Positions 1 to 6,075 of a stretch of DNA of 17,274 bases are shown here, piece by piece. How positions within the stretch are numbered: position 1 is the first letter of the stretch; each line of letters opens with the position of its first letter. Below the pieces are notes generated by a model. It was not told the DNA's origin, searched no databases, and was given only the letters and a program-made list of their open reading frames with translations. The stretch is from Methanomassiliicoccaceae archaeon (GTDB lineage: Archaea > Thermoplasmatota > Thermoplasmata > Methanomassiliicoccales > Methanomethylophilaceae). The stretch lies in contig WRNL01000015.1 of NCBI GenBank assembly GCA_009776625.1, forward strand, positions 1 to 17,274. The letters are read 5' to 3'. A program made the position numbers and the translations under genes.

Positions 1-1
1 C

Positions 2-1552
2 AAGGCTCTGGAGAAGGCCTGCGCCGATAACGGCATCCCTCTGATGCTGGTGACCACGCAGGACGGGAACAGCAACAGCCTGAAAGGCTGGATAGGCAAT
101 CTGTTCGGACTCGGCGACGAGAGCAGAGGGGACGGAATATGGACATACTGGGCCCAGTATAAGGACGGGAACTACAACCAGTTCACCCTCGGGTACTACA
201 CGGACGGCGGGAACTTCCAGATAACGAGGCTGACGTCCACCGAGGACGGCAGCGTGGTCCCCTACGTCAAGGGAGTTGCCATGGGGAGCGCCACACTGAC
301 TATGGGTACCGGCGATGTCTCCGCCCTCACGTACACCCTGAACCCCGCCAACGCATACTACACCGAAGTGAGCTGGACCTCCAGCAACCCGTCCGTGGCC
401 ACGGTCGACGGCACCGGGAAGGTGACCGCCCTGTCCGCGGGGACGTCCGTCATCACCGTCAAGACGAAGGACGGCGGATACACCGCGACCTGCACGGTGA
501 CGGTAGGCGGGGGGGCGACTACGCCCACTCCGCCGGGCGGAACCGATGTTTCCGTGACCGGAGTGGCCGTCGATAGGGCGACGGCATCGGTAACGGCGGG
601 AGGGACCGTCCAGATCAACGCGGCCGTGTCTCCCGACAACGCGACGAACAAAGGCGTGACATGGTCGTCCTCGGACACGTCCGTGGCCACGGTCAGCGGC
701 AACGGCCTGGTGACCGCGCTGAAAGCCGGGACGGCGGTGATAACCGTCAGGACCGGCGACGGCGGATACACCGCGATGTGCACGGTGACCGTGAAGGCAT
801 CCGCCGAGATAACCATAGACCCGGAGGTGACCGACACGGGCGCGGGCACCACCGCCACCGTGACCGACCGGCAGATGGACGATGCGAACGAACAGGCTAA
901 GGACACCGACGGCGGCGCCACGCCGGTGCTGAGCATCGACGCCGAGTCCAAATCCTCCCGGACGTCCGGGAAGACCTCTGTCCTGGTACCCGCGGCGGGG
1001 CTCAAGGAGTTCGCCGCCGCAGGCGGGGAGGCCAAGATATCCACGTCCTCCGGCACCGTCGTCCTAGACAACAACGCTCTGAAGGAGATAACCAAGGCTC
1101 CCGGAGAGACCGTCGAGATAATCGTCGAGATAGTCGATGGTTCCGTGCTCAACGCCGCCCAGAAGGCGAAGGCGGAGGACGGCCTGATAGTGAGCGTCAC
1201 CGTCAAGGTCGGAGGCGCGGTCGTATCGCAACTGAACGGCTCCGCCACCGTCACGATACCGTACGAGCTGAAGGCGGGGCAGGACCCCTCCAAGCTCGTG
1301 GTGTGGTACCTCGACGACAACGGAGGCGTCACCGAGTACCCGTGCACCTACGACCCCGTCAACAAGGCGGTCACCTTCGTGACGGACCACTTCTCGTACT
1401 ATGTTGTGGTCTACACGGGAACTGACCAATCCGCAGCGGGATCGGACGGCGAAAGCATGACGCTGTACATTGCGATTGCCGCACTCGTCCTGGTAGCCCT
1501 GTGCGCCGGAGCGCTCTTCTACGTGAGGTCAAAGAAAGCGAGCAGAGCATGA
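2..1552 (+). CDS. BIG2-domain cell-surface protein, membrane-anchored (5' end cut by window)
   Basis: The frame is open from base 2, so the start lies outside the window; 516 residues are visible. The first part (to about residue 80) resembles the N-terminal domains of the proteins at 4687 and 6072: an ALEKAC segment, then WTYWAQY and a glycine/aromatic-rich stretch. I read this as a DUF4430-like module. Two bacterial Ig-like (BIG2) repeats follow at about residues 89-168 and 183-264, each with a W(T/S)SS(N/D).SVATV core and a G.VTAL.AGT.VITV strand pair, joined by a TPTPPGG linker. A Thr/Val-rich beta domain ends in VTFVTDHFSYYVVVY, a pattern common in surface proteins. A transmembrane helix (about 488-508) and a basic RSKKASRA tail suggest a C-terminal membrane anchor with an outside-facing protein. 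Adhesion or cell-wall interaction is likely but unproven. A hairpin terminator follows directly. Confidence 0.85.
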   Translation, partial: KALEKACADNGIPLMLVTTQDGNSNSLKGWIGNLFGLGDESRGDGIWTYWAQYKDGNYNQFTLGYYTDGGNFQITRLTSTEDGSVVPYVKGVAMGSATLTMGTGDVSALTYTLNPANAYYTEVSWTSSNPSVATVDGTGKVTALSAGTSVITVKTKDGGYTATCTVTVGGGATTPTPPGGTDVSVTGVAVDRATASVTAGGTVQINAAVSPDNATNKGVTWSSSDTSVATVSGNGLVTALKAGTAVITVRTGDGGYTAMCTVTVKASAEITIDPEVTDTGAGTTATVTDRQMDDANEQAKDTDGGATPVLSIDAESKSSRTSGKTSVLVPAAGLKEFAAAGGEAKISTSSGTVVLDNNALKEITKAPGETVEIIVEIVDGSVLNAAQKAKAEDGLIVSVTVKVGGAVVSQLNGSATVTIPYELKAGQDPSKLVVWYLDDNGGVTEYPCTYDPVNKAVTFVTDHFSYYVVVYTGTDQSAAGSDGESMTLYIAIAALVLVALCAGALFYVRSKKASRA

Positions 1553-1580
1553 TCCGCGGAAAGAGAACGACACCATAAAC

Positions 1581-1618
1581 AGGGAGCCTCGCTCCCTTTC
1601 ACATCTTTTTATTCTTTA
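1581..1618 (+). terminator. Hairpin terminator after the BIG2 surface gene
   Basis: A perfect 7-bp stem (AGGGAGC at 1581-1587 pairing with GCTCCCT at 1591-1597, loop CTC) is followed by a T-rich run (TCTTTTTATTCTTTA). It starts 28 bases after the stop. The same layout, AAACAGGG then a short hairpin and a pyrimidine-rich tail, recurs at 4393-4415, which supports a shared terminator style. Confidence 0.7.
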
Positions 1619-1728
1619 TCATCGGCTCCGCACCGATCTCAAAAGCACACATTCTGCATCAAATAACCTTAGTCACGACAATTGCTCGGATAATCTTTTT
1701 ATCGCACCGTGCGGATAAACACATGACT

Positions 1729-1742
1729 GGATATATAATCCA
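1729..1742 (+). promoter_or_regulatory. Archaeal TATA box for the first zinc-ribbon-array gene
   Basis: GGATATATAATCC holds the TATA core ATATATAA at 1731-1738. About 25 bases downstream lies the ATG at 1755, which has no Shine-Dalgarno sequence, so the transcript is probably leaderless or nearly so. Confidence 0.55.
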
Positions 1743-1754
1743 TGACGGACTGAC

Positions 1755-2786
1755 ATGAACGACGCACCGCAGGAAGGGGCAGGCGGTCCAAGACGCGCCG
1801 AGATACTAAGCAGGGTGGCGAGGATATCGGAAGGATACCGCGGCAGCCATCCGCAGAGCGAGGCCGGGCATTACCATCCCGCCGGGCACGTATGCCTCGT
1901 ATGCGGGCATACCTGGGACGCCGTCATCAAGGGCGCGGGCCGCCCGAAGAGGTGCCCCGCCTGCGACAGCTCGCTTTGGGACGTCGGCGACGCCTTGAAG
2001 CATACCTGCGTCCGGTGCTCCCACACATGGTCGAGCAGGCTGGAGTCCCCCGCCGTGTGCCCACGCTGCAGGTCAGGGCTCTGGAGAACGGCCGAGAAAA
2101 AGCATACCTGCGCTGTGTGCGGGCACGTCTGGGAGGGGCGTGCCGGAAAAGATATGCCGGCAAGATGTCCCAGGTGCGACAGCAGGCGGTGGGGGAAGGA
2201 ACTCCACAGGCACATCTGCGTGGCTTGCTCCCACGAGTGGATGGGGCGGTCGGAGGTCCCTTTGGTATGCCCCAAGTGTCTCTCCAAGTCATGGAACAAG
2301 GACGTCAGGATATTCTCGTGCGGCGAATGCGGGCACGTCTGGAGGGCCGGCCCGGAAGAACGGCGGCTCACGCTGTGTCCTGAATGCTTCTCTTCCGCTT
2401 CGACGGAGATGGCGGACCGCTCTTGCCCCGGATGCGGATACGATGGCCTCGTGAGCGTCAAAGATGACGCGTGTCCCTCCTGCGGGGCTGTTCTACCCGT
2501 GCTCAGACAGGCGGGGAGGGCGTCCGCATGCCGGGAGTGCCAGGACGGGCTCCGTACCGAGGCGTACCATCTGGCGTTCAAGGTGCTCTGTTCGGACAGC
2601 ACCGACAGGAAAAAGGTCAAGGATCTGGTGCAGATGGGGCTACACCCTTCCGACGCGGACGTGATGATAAGGTACAGCAGGGGGGAGGACGTCACGGACA
2701 TAGCGAGGGGCACCGGCCTGTCCATCGACCGCATCATAAAAACTATAAGGCCGCTGGCGCACAGCGGGCATGATGGGCGGCTGTGA
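1755..2786 (+). CDS. Zinc-ribbon-array protein with C-terminal helix-turn-helix (paralogue 1)
   Basis: This 343-residue protein is a tandem series of zinc ribbons. Cys quartets are C47/C50/C67/C70, C85/C88/C102/C105, C119/C122/C138/C141, C155/C158/C172/C175, C189/C192/C208/C211 and a divergent sixth at C224/C227/C240/C243, plus an orphan pair C259/C262. Ribbons 1-5 share a pattern CxxC(G/S)HxW, then CP.C.S..W, at about 35-residue spacing. The tail (about 284-333) looks like an HTH: DRKKVKDLVQMGLHPSDADV, then RGEDVTDIARGTGLSIDRII. The N-terminal 40 residues carry no recognised domain. No signal peptide or membrane segment is seen, so it is likely cytoplasmic. Paralogues lie at 9915 and 11275. 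A wHTH-DUF4443 gene follows about 300 bases downstream, as it does directly after the 11275 paralogue. A role in nucleic-acid binding or metal sensing is inferred; the ribbons could instead be protein-interaction modules. The gene appears leaderless behind a TATA box. Confidence 0.85.
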   Translation: MNDAPQEGAGGPRRAEILSRVARISEGYRGSHPQSEAGHYHPAGHVCLVCGHTWDAVIKGAGRPKRCPACDSSLWDVGDALKHTCVRCSHTWSSRLESPAVCPRCRSGLWRTAEKKHTCAVCGHVWEGRAGKDMPARCPRCDSRRWGKELHRHICVACSHEWMGRSEVPLVCPKCLSKSWNKDVRIFSCGECGHVWRAGPEERRLTLCPECFSSASTEMADRSCPGCGYDGLVSVKDDACPSCGAVLPVLRQAGRASACRECQDGLRTEAYHLAFKVLCSDSTDRKKVKDLVQMGLHPSDADVMIRYSRGEDVTDIARGTGLSIDRIIKTIRPLAHSGHDGRL

Positions 2787-2948
2787 TCCGGCCGTATGTG
2801 AGGCGAGGCGCACATGCGCCCCCGCCGTCTGCTGAGGCCGCCGTCCCGCGGCGTCCGGGACATGCCCCACGGTGACCGTTTATCCCGTTCACGGATCTTC
2901 CGGAGAACGACCCAGCCCGCCGTGAGACGCATGAGACACCGTTAATGG

Positions 2949-2985
2949 CGGTAACTTTAAAAAATTACGAATGTCATTAAATAGT
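2949..2985 (+). repeat. 37-base repeat, copy A (probable promoter of the DUF4443 gene)
   Basis: These 37 bases match 4078-4114 at 34 positions; the three differences are all transitions. The segment holds an AT-rich TATA-like stretch (ACTTTAAAAAATTACG, about 2954-2968) that would place transcription start near 2986. It ends about 110 bases before the preferred start of the DUF4443 gene. Weaker similarity continues about 25 bases further (CGCCCATCACTTTACG against CGGCCATAGCTTCCACG). Confidence 0.8.
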
Positions 2986-3005
2986 AATGAACGCCCATCA
3001 CTTTA

Positions 3006-3034
3006 CGCCGTTTTTCCGGTTCGGAAAAACGGCG
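3006..3034. repeat. Perfect 13-bp inverted repeat in the DUF4443 gene leader
   Basis: CGCCGTTTTTCCG at 3006-3018 and its exact reverse complement CGGAAAAACGGCG at 3022-3034 are separated by only GTT. It lies between the presumed transcript start (about 2986) and the preferred start codon (3094). It could be a dimeric operator, for example for autoregulation, or a stable leader hairpin. No T-run follows, so a simple terminator is unlikely. The reading frame stays open through it back to an ATG at 2971. Confidence 0.8.
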
Positions 3035-3093
3035 TTCGATATGAAGAACGGCGTGCGGAGCACGACCCGTACGGCGGAGAGAGGAAGAGTCGG

Positions 3094-3747
3094 ATGAGGC
3101 CCGAAGAGGAACCGGAATACACGCGCATGGACGCTCAGATCTATTATATGCTTGCATGTCTGGACAAAGAGGGGCCGGTCGGCGGAAGGAAGCTGTCCGA
3201 GACGACGGGCATAGGCGAGGCCGCTGTAAAGGAGATCGCCGCCGCGATGAGGGACTGCGGCTGGACGACCGTCTCCTCCGCCGGGATGCGGCTGTCCGAG
3301 AAGGGTGCCGAGGTCCTGCGCAACATACCCATCGAGCTTGTCGGCGTGAAGGGATCGGAACACGTGATGGGCGGGCACCAGCGCGGGGTGCTGATACGCG
3401 GAATGGCCCACGCCGTAATGAACGGCGCCCGCCAGAGGGACATGGGGACTTCGGCGGGGGCGCACGGCGCGTCCGTGTTCACGATGCGATCGGGGGACCT
3501 GATGATGTACAGGTGCAATATGGACATCAGGGATCCGCTTTTCGCCAGGGAGATAAGGAACAAGGGGATGGATGAAGGCGATGTCATGATCATATGCGGC
3601 GCGGACGACCCGAACACGGCGGCAGTATCCGCCATATTCGCCGCCCTCGACCTTTTCTCCGACCGCGGGAAAAAGCGCCGTAAGGCCAGCCCGCCGCCTT
3701 CGGCGGAGAACACCGCCGCCCGGGCGGAGGAGGGGGAGGCCCGATGA
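3094..3747 (+). CDS. wHTH-DUF4443 transcriptional regulator (copy 1)
   Basis: With the start at 3094 the protein has 217 residues. A winged helix-turn-helix (about 13-75) begins at the YYMLACLDK segment, with LSETTGIGEAAVKEI as the recognition region and a GMRLSEKG wing. A DUF4443-type domain follows (about 80-190) with IPIELVGVKGSEHV, AGAHGASVFTMRSG and EGDVMIICGAD. A charged Lys/Pro/Ala tail of about 28 residues ends it. The family is mostly archaeal and its ligand is unknown to me. The frame is open back to an ATG at 2971, but that ATG sits upstream of the expected transcript start, within the repeat found again at 4078, and similarity to the paralogue at 12117 begins only near residue 13. 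ATG 3094 has a GAGG site nine bases upstream. The stop overlaps the start of the relic at 3744. DNA binding is likely; target genes are unknown. Confidence 0.75.
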   Translation: MRPEEEPEYTRMDAQIYYMLACLDKEGPVGGRKLSETTGIGEAAVKEIAAAMRDCGWTTVSSAGMRLSEKGAEVLRNIPIELVGVKGSEHVMGGHQRGVLIRGMAHAVMNGARQRDMGTSAGAHGASVFTMRSGDLMMYRCNMDIRDPLFAREIRNKGMDEGDVMIICGADDPNTAAVSAIFAALDLFSDRGKKRRKASPPPSAENTAARAEEGEAR

Positions 3748-4032
3748 TGTTCATAAGGGGCGCGAAGTACAGGCACGAGAACCCCCCGTTCTATTACACG
3801 CTCGCCTGTTTGACTAAGAGGATTCTCTCGACGCGTCCGCGCTGTCCGAGACGATGGGCATCCTCGAATGGAGCGTAAGCTGGTCGCCGGCGTGCCGGAG
3901 GAGCGGGGGCTGACAACGACGCCCGGAAGGCATGAGGATATCGCAGGAAGGCCGCAGGGCCCTGCAGGGCATCCCTATAGAGATCGCCGACGTGAAGATG
4001 CCCGAATATGCGTCGGCCTCCTCCTCGTCTGA
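3744..4032 (+). pseudogene. Frameshifted relic of a further wHTH-DUF4443 gene
   Basis: An ATGA overlap with the upstream stop, preceded by a GAGGAGGGGGAGG site, opens a 44-codon ORF (stop at 3876-3878). Its PPFYYTLACLTK matches the wHTH start of the gene at 3094. Similarity then jumps frame near 3820: DSLDASALSETMGILEWSV corresponds to the LSETTGIGEAAV region. A third frame from 3932 gives GMRISQEGRRALQGIPIEIA then DVKMPEYA, matching GMRLSEKGAEVLRNIPIELV then GVKGSEHV. Homology ends near 4030, so most of the DUF4443 domain is missing. At least two frameshifts and a deletion argue for decay rather than one sequencing error. The short 5' ORF could still be translated because its start signals are intact. 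It is the trace of a local tandem duplication. Confidence 0.8.
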
Positions 4033-4077
4033 TCGTCCCGGCGCAGCCCTCTGGATGCAGGCGGACGAACAAAACGA

Positions 4078-4114
4078 CGGTAACTCTAAAGAATTACGGA
4101 TGTCATTAAATAGT
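4078..4114 (+). repeat. 37-base repeat, copy B (downstream of the DUF4443 relic)
   Basis: This second copy of the 2949-2985 repeat matches at 34 of 37 bases. Its TATA-like centre is weakened (ACTCTAAAGAATTACG), and no intact gene follows. With copy A it brackets the DUF4443 gene and its relic, as expected if a promoter-plus-gene unit was duplicated and the last copy was lost. Confidence 0.8.
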
Positions 4115-4390
4115 GTTCAGCGGCCATAGCTTCCACGACGTCCTTTGTACAAGAAAATGACGGCGCAGGGACTAAGAGGGTCGTCGGCGGGACACCGGGA
4201 AATATCACCTGTCCGCTCTTCCCGCGCCGCTGTCAGCGGCGTTCTGTGTGCGCGGGACATTCCGGCACGGCGTCCTCGGAGTTCCGAAAAACCGGTTAAC
4301 ACGTCCAAACCGAACATGCTACGGAACACGGGGGAGGAAACATCCGTATGGGGTAAGGTAACGAACATTACGTAAGAACAAAAGTGACAG

Positions 4391-4430
4391 AAAACAGGGG
4401 GTTACGCCCCCCTCTTACCTCTGTTCCAGT
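4391..4430 (+). terminator. Hairpin terminator with G/C stem
   Basis: GGGGG at 4397-4401 pairs with CCCCC at 4407-4411 across TTACG, followed by pyrimidine-rich TCTTACCTCTGTTCC. It has the same AAACAGGG lead-in as the terminator at 1581. It would close any transcript running out of the DUF4443 relic and copy B of the repeat, and insulate the ABC operon. Confidence 0.5.
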
Positions 4431-4475
4431 GATGCTTTTCTGTATTTCTGCCGAATGACCTTTATGAATAACATA

Positions 4476-4493
4476 CCATGTTTTTCCACATGG
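4476..4493. promoter_or_regulatory. Inverted repeat upstream of the ABC operon
   Basis: CCATGT at 4476-4481 and ACATGG at 4488-4493 form a perfect 6-bp inverted repeat with a 6-base spacer in AT-rich DNA, about 100 bases upstream of the probable TATA box of the ABC operon. It is a candidate operator; this is weak evidence on its own. Confidence 0.3.
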
Positions 4494-4573
4494 ATCGGTA
4501 CTTTTTGCAATAAACTATGACATTTTTCCGCATAAGTGACAGGCTGGATGTTTAAGGGAACAAAAAACACAGG

Positions 4574-4592
4574 GTTTGTTAAATATTAACTT
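4574..4592 (+). promoter_or_regulatory. Probable promoter of the ABC transporter operon
   Basis: TTTGTTAAATATTAAC, with a symmetric GTTAA-ATA-TTAAC core at 4578-4590, is the best TATA-like element ahead of the operon. It predicts transcription start near 4610 and a leader of about 75 bases before the ATG at 4687. Confidence 0.45.
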
Positions 4593-4655
4593 CTGCGATA
4601 TGCTCCAGCTAACCTTTCGACCGCCTCCGGCCAAAGGGATGCGAGGAGGAGTAGA

Positions 4656-4682
4656 ATGAACCGCCGCCAGCAGGAGCCGTGA
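4656..4682 (+). CDS. Possible 8-codon leader ORF upstream of the binding-protein gene
   Basis: An ATG at 4656 has the strongest ribosome binding site in the leader (GAGGAGG at 4643-4649, six bases upstream). It opens MNRRQQEP and stops at 4680-4682, four bases before the ATG of the next gene, which itself has only a weak GGAG. The arrangement would suit translational coupling or leader-peptide control. It could also be a chance short frame. Confidence 0.35.
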   Translation: MNRRQQEP

Positions 4683-4686
4683 ACGG

Positions 4687-6075
4687 ATGAGGTCGCTGGA
4701 GATCAAGCTTGCATTGTCCGTCGCCATCGGCATATTGGTTATAGCGGCGGTGCCCGTCATCGGCCTCACGACGGTGGAGGCGGACAGCACCGAAGGGGTG
4801 ATGATCGACTTCGGCTATTGGGACGTCGTCTGGATCCCTATGGCCTTCGAAGAAGGGATGGACGGCAACGACGCGCTCGAAAAGGCCTGCGAGATCAACG
4901 GCTTTCCGCTGGTGTATCTCTACGATGACAAGTCCCAGGTCTTCTCCGTGAACGAGCAGGTCAACCTGTACGGGATGCAGTGGAACATGTACGTGCTCGT
5001 CTCCGGCAAATGGAGCCTGGCGGAGGACCCCCGCGGGACAGACGCATCCTCGTGCGGGCTGATGTGCTGGGCGAGGGCGTCCGGAGAGGACGGCGTCGTG
5101 CCGGGCACCGACTCGACGGGGTTCACCTATTACAGCTACGCCAAAGAGGGGATATCGTCCAAGAAGGGGGAGAGGCTGAGGATAATATCCCTCGCCCCCT
5201 CCGTGACGGAGATCCTGTCCTCCGTAGGCGGCATCGATCTTATCGTGGGCACGGACCTGTACAGCAACTATCCCAAAGAGATAGCGGAAAAGAAGAATAA
5301 AAAGGAGATATCGGTCATCGGCGGGTACACGGACCCCAACTACGAATGGATCATCAGGCTGAACCCGGACATAGTGTTCTGCGACGGGGGCACGGGGGAG
5401 CACATCAACATGGCCAACAAGCTCAGGAAGTCTGGATTGAGCTGCGTGGTCCTTTATGACGCCGTCGACATAGAGACCCTGTACGACAACATCTGGATAG
5501 CGGCGGCGGCGATAGGGCTGGAGAAGAACGCCAACTCATCAATAACGGCGGCGAGGGCGACCATCAACACCATAACGGGGATAATAGGGACACAAGCCTC
5601 GAAAAGGGTGTTCGTCTCCCTGTCCGCCGACCCATCGCCCTGGACGTCCGGCTCCGGCACGTTCATGTCCGATCTGGTGTCCAAGGTGTCCGGGACCAAC
5701 GTGTTCGACACGCAGTCCTCGTCCTGGTTCATGGTGTCGAAAGAGCAGATCCATGCTAAACAGCCCCAGGTCATCATAATAATCTATGAAGGGAAGGCGG
5801 TCACGTCGTATGCGGAGTACCAGTCGGTGATAGACAGGATGGACCCGGTGTGGAAGGAGACGCCCGCCTACCGGAACGGCGACATATACATCTTCTCCGG
5901 CGCGGCGGCGGACATCCTATCCAGGCCGGGGCCTAGGCTGGCGGAGGCGGACGAGCTGCTTGCAAAGATACTGCATCCGAGCCAGTTCACCAACATGGAC
6001 CCGCTTGACACCCTGCCCAAATACCTGGGGGACGACTATCGGCAATATCTCAAATATCAGAGGGGGGCGGCATGA
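4687..6075 (+). CDS. BtuF-type substrate-binding protein with N-terminal DUF4430-like domain
   Basis: This 462-residue exported protein begins with a signal or anchor helix (about 7-28: LALSVAIGILVIAAVPVIGL), without a lipobox cysteine. Residues about 38-150 form a DUF4430-like domain (MIDFGYW..., NDALEKACEINGFPLV, WNMYVLVSGKWSL), shared with the proteins at 2 and 6072. Residues about 163-433 are a class III periplasmic-binding fold as in BtuF/FepB: RIISLAPSVTEILSSVG, IGGYTDPNYEWIIRLNPDIV, then QVIIIIYEG and a late PAYRNGDIYIFSG. The fold binds cobalamin, haem or siderophore chelates. The permease and ATPase downstream are BtuC/BtuD-like, so corrinoid uptake is a reasonable guess; iron chelates remain possible. 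The start is fixed by a stop codon 30 bases upstream in frame. It overlaps the next gene by ATGA. The fusion of a transcobalamin-like domain to the binding protein is unusual. Confidence 0.85.
   Translation: MRSLEIKLALSVAIGILVIAAVPVIGLTTVEADSTEGVMIDFGYWDVVWIPMAFEEGMDGNDALEKACEINGFPLVYLYDDKSQVFSVNEQVNLYGMQWNMYVLVSGKWSLAEDPRGTDASSCGLMCWARASGEDGVVPGTDSTGFTYYSYAKEGISSKKGERLRIISLAPSVTEILSSVGGIDLIVGTDLYSNYPKEIAEKKNKKEISVIGGYTDPNYEWIIRLNPDIVFCDGGTGEHINMANKLRKSGLSCVVLYDAVDIETLYDNIWIAAAAIGLEKNANSSITAARATINTITGIIGTQASKRVFVSLSADPSPWTSGSGTFMSDLVSKVSGTNVFDTQSSSWFMVSKEQIHAKQPQVIIIIYEGKAVTSYAEYQSVIDRMDPVWKETPAYRNGDIYIFSGAAADILSRPGPRLAEADELLAKILHPSQFTNMDPLDTLPKYLGDDYRQYLKYQRGAA

Larger units (their letters stand above)
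4115..4570. other. Gene-poor interval with hairpins, a terminator and a small inverted repeat
   Basis: I see no convincing coding frame between copy B of the repeat and the operon promoter. The only sizeable plus-strand frame (4145-4375) has an Arg/Ser-rich composition and no family resemblance. Structure is present: a nested hairpin (CCCGCG 4221-4226 with CGCGGG 4251-4256; inside it GCCGCT 4226-4231 with AGCGGC 4235-4240, sharing one base), the terminator at 4397, and an inverted repeat CCATGT/ACATGG at 4476-4493. The AT content rises towards the operon promoter. It may be the remains of the duplicated region, or hold an unrecognised small RNA ending at the terminator. Confidence 0.5.

Noticed and set aside
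358..1347. Long minus-strand open frame (about 329 codons) opposite the BIG2 gene
   Set aside because: It is the antisense shadow of a Thr/Val/Ser-rich repeat protein in GC-rich DNA. Its composition (Pro/Ser/Thr/Val) mirrors the plus-strand codons, and the BIG2 frame has clear domains.
2807..2820. GGCGCA-CA-TGCGCC inverted repeat after zinc-ribbon paralogue 1, as a terminator
   Set aside because: The two-base loop cannot form a normal hairpin and no T-run follows. In GC-rich DNA a 6-bp match is weak.
1871..2932. Minus-strand open frame of about 353 codons opposite zinc-ribbon paralogue 1
   Set aside because: The repeated His/Gly/Cys pattern is the reverse complement of the ribbon array. The plus strand has the ordered Cys quartets, a TATA box and paralogues.
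2971..3093. Use of ATG 2971 as the start of the DUF4443 gene (41 extra residues)
   Set aside because: The ATG lies upstream of the transcript start predicted from the TATA-like box, inside a repeat seen again without a gene, and the extension includes a perfect inverted repeat and has no counterpart in the paralogue.
4145..4375. 76-codon plus-strand frame in the gene-poor interval
   Set aside because: Arg/Ser-rich composition, no ribosome site, no family resemblance, and hairpins run through it.
4600..4690. Cobalamin riboswitch ahead of the BtuF-type gene
   Set aside because: The leader is only about 75 bases and I see no B12-box-like core or the multi-stem layout; cobalamin riboswitches are also not typical of archaea.
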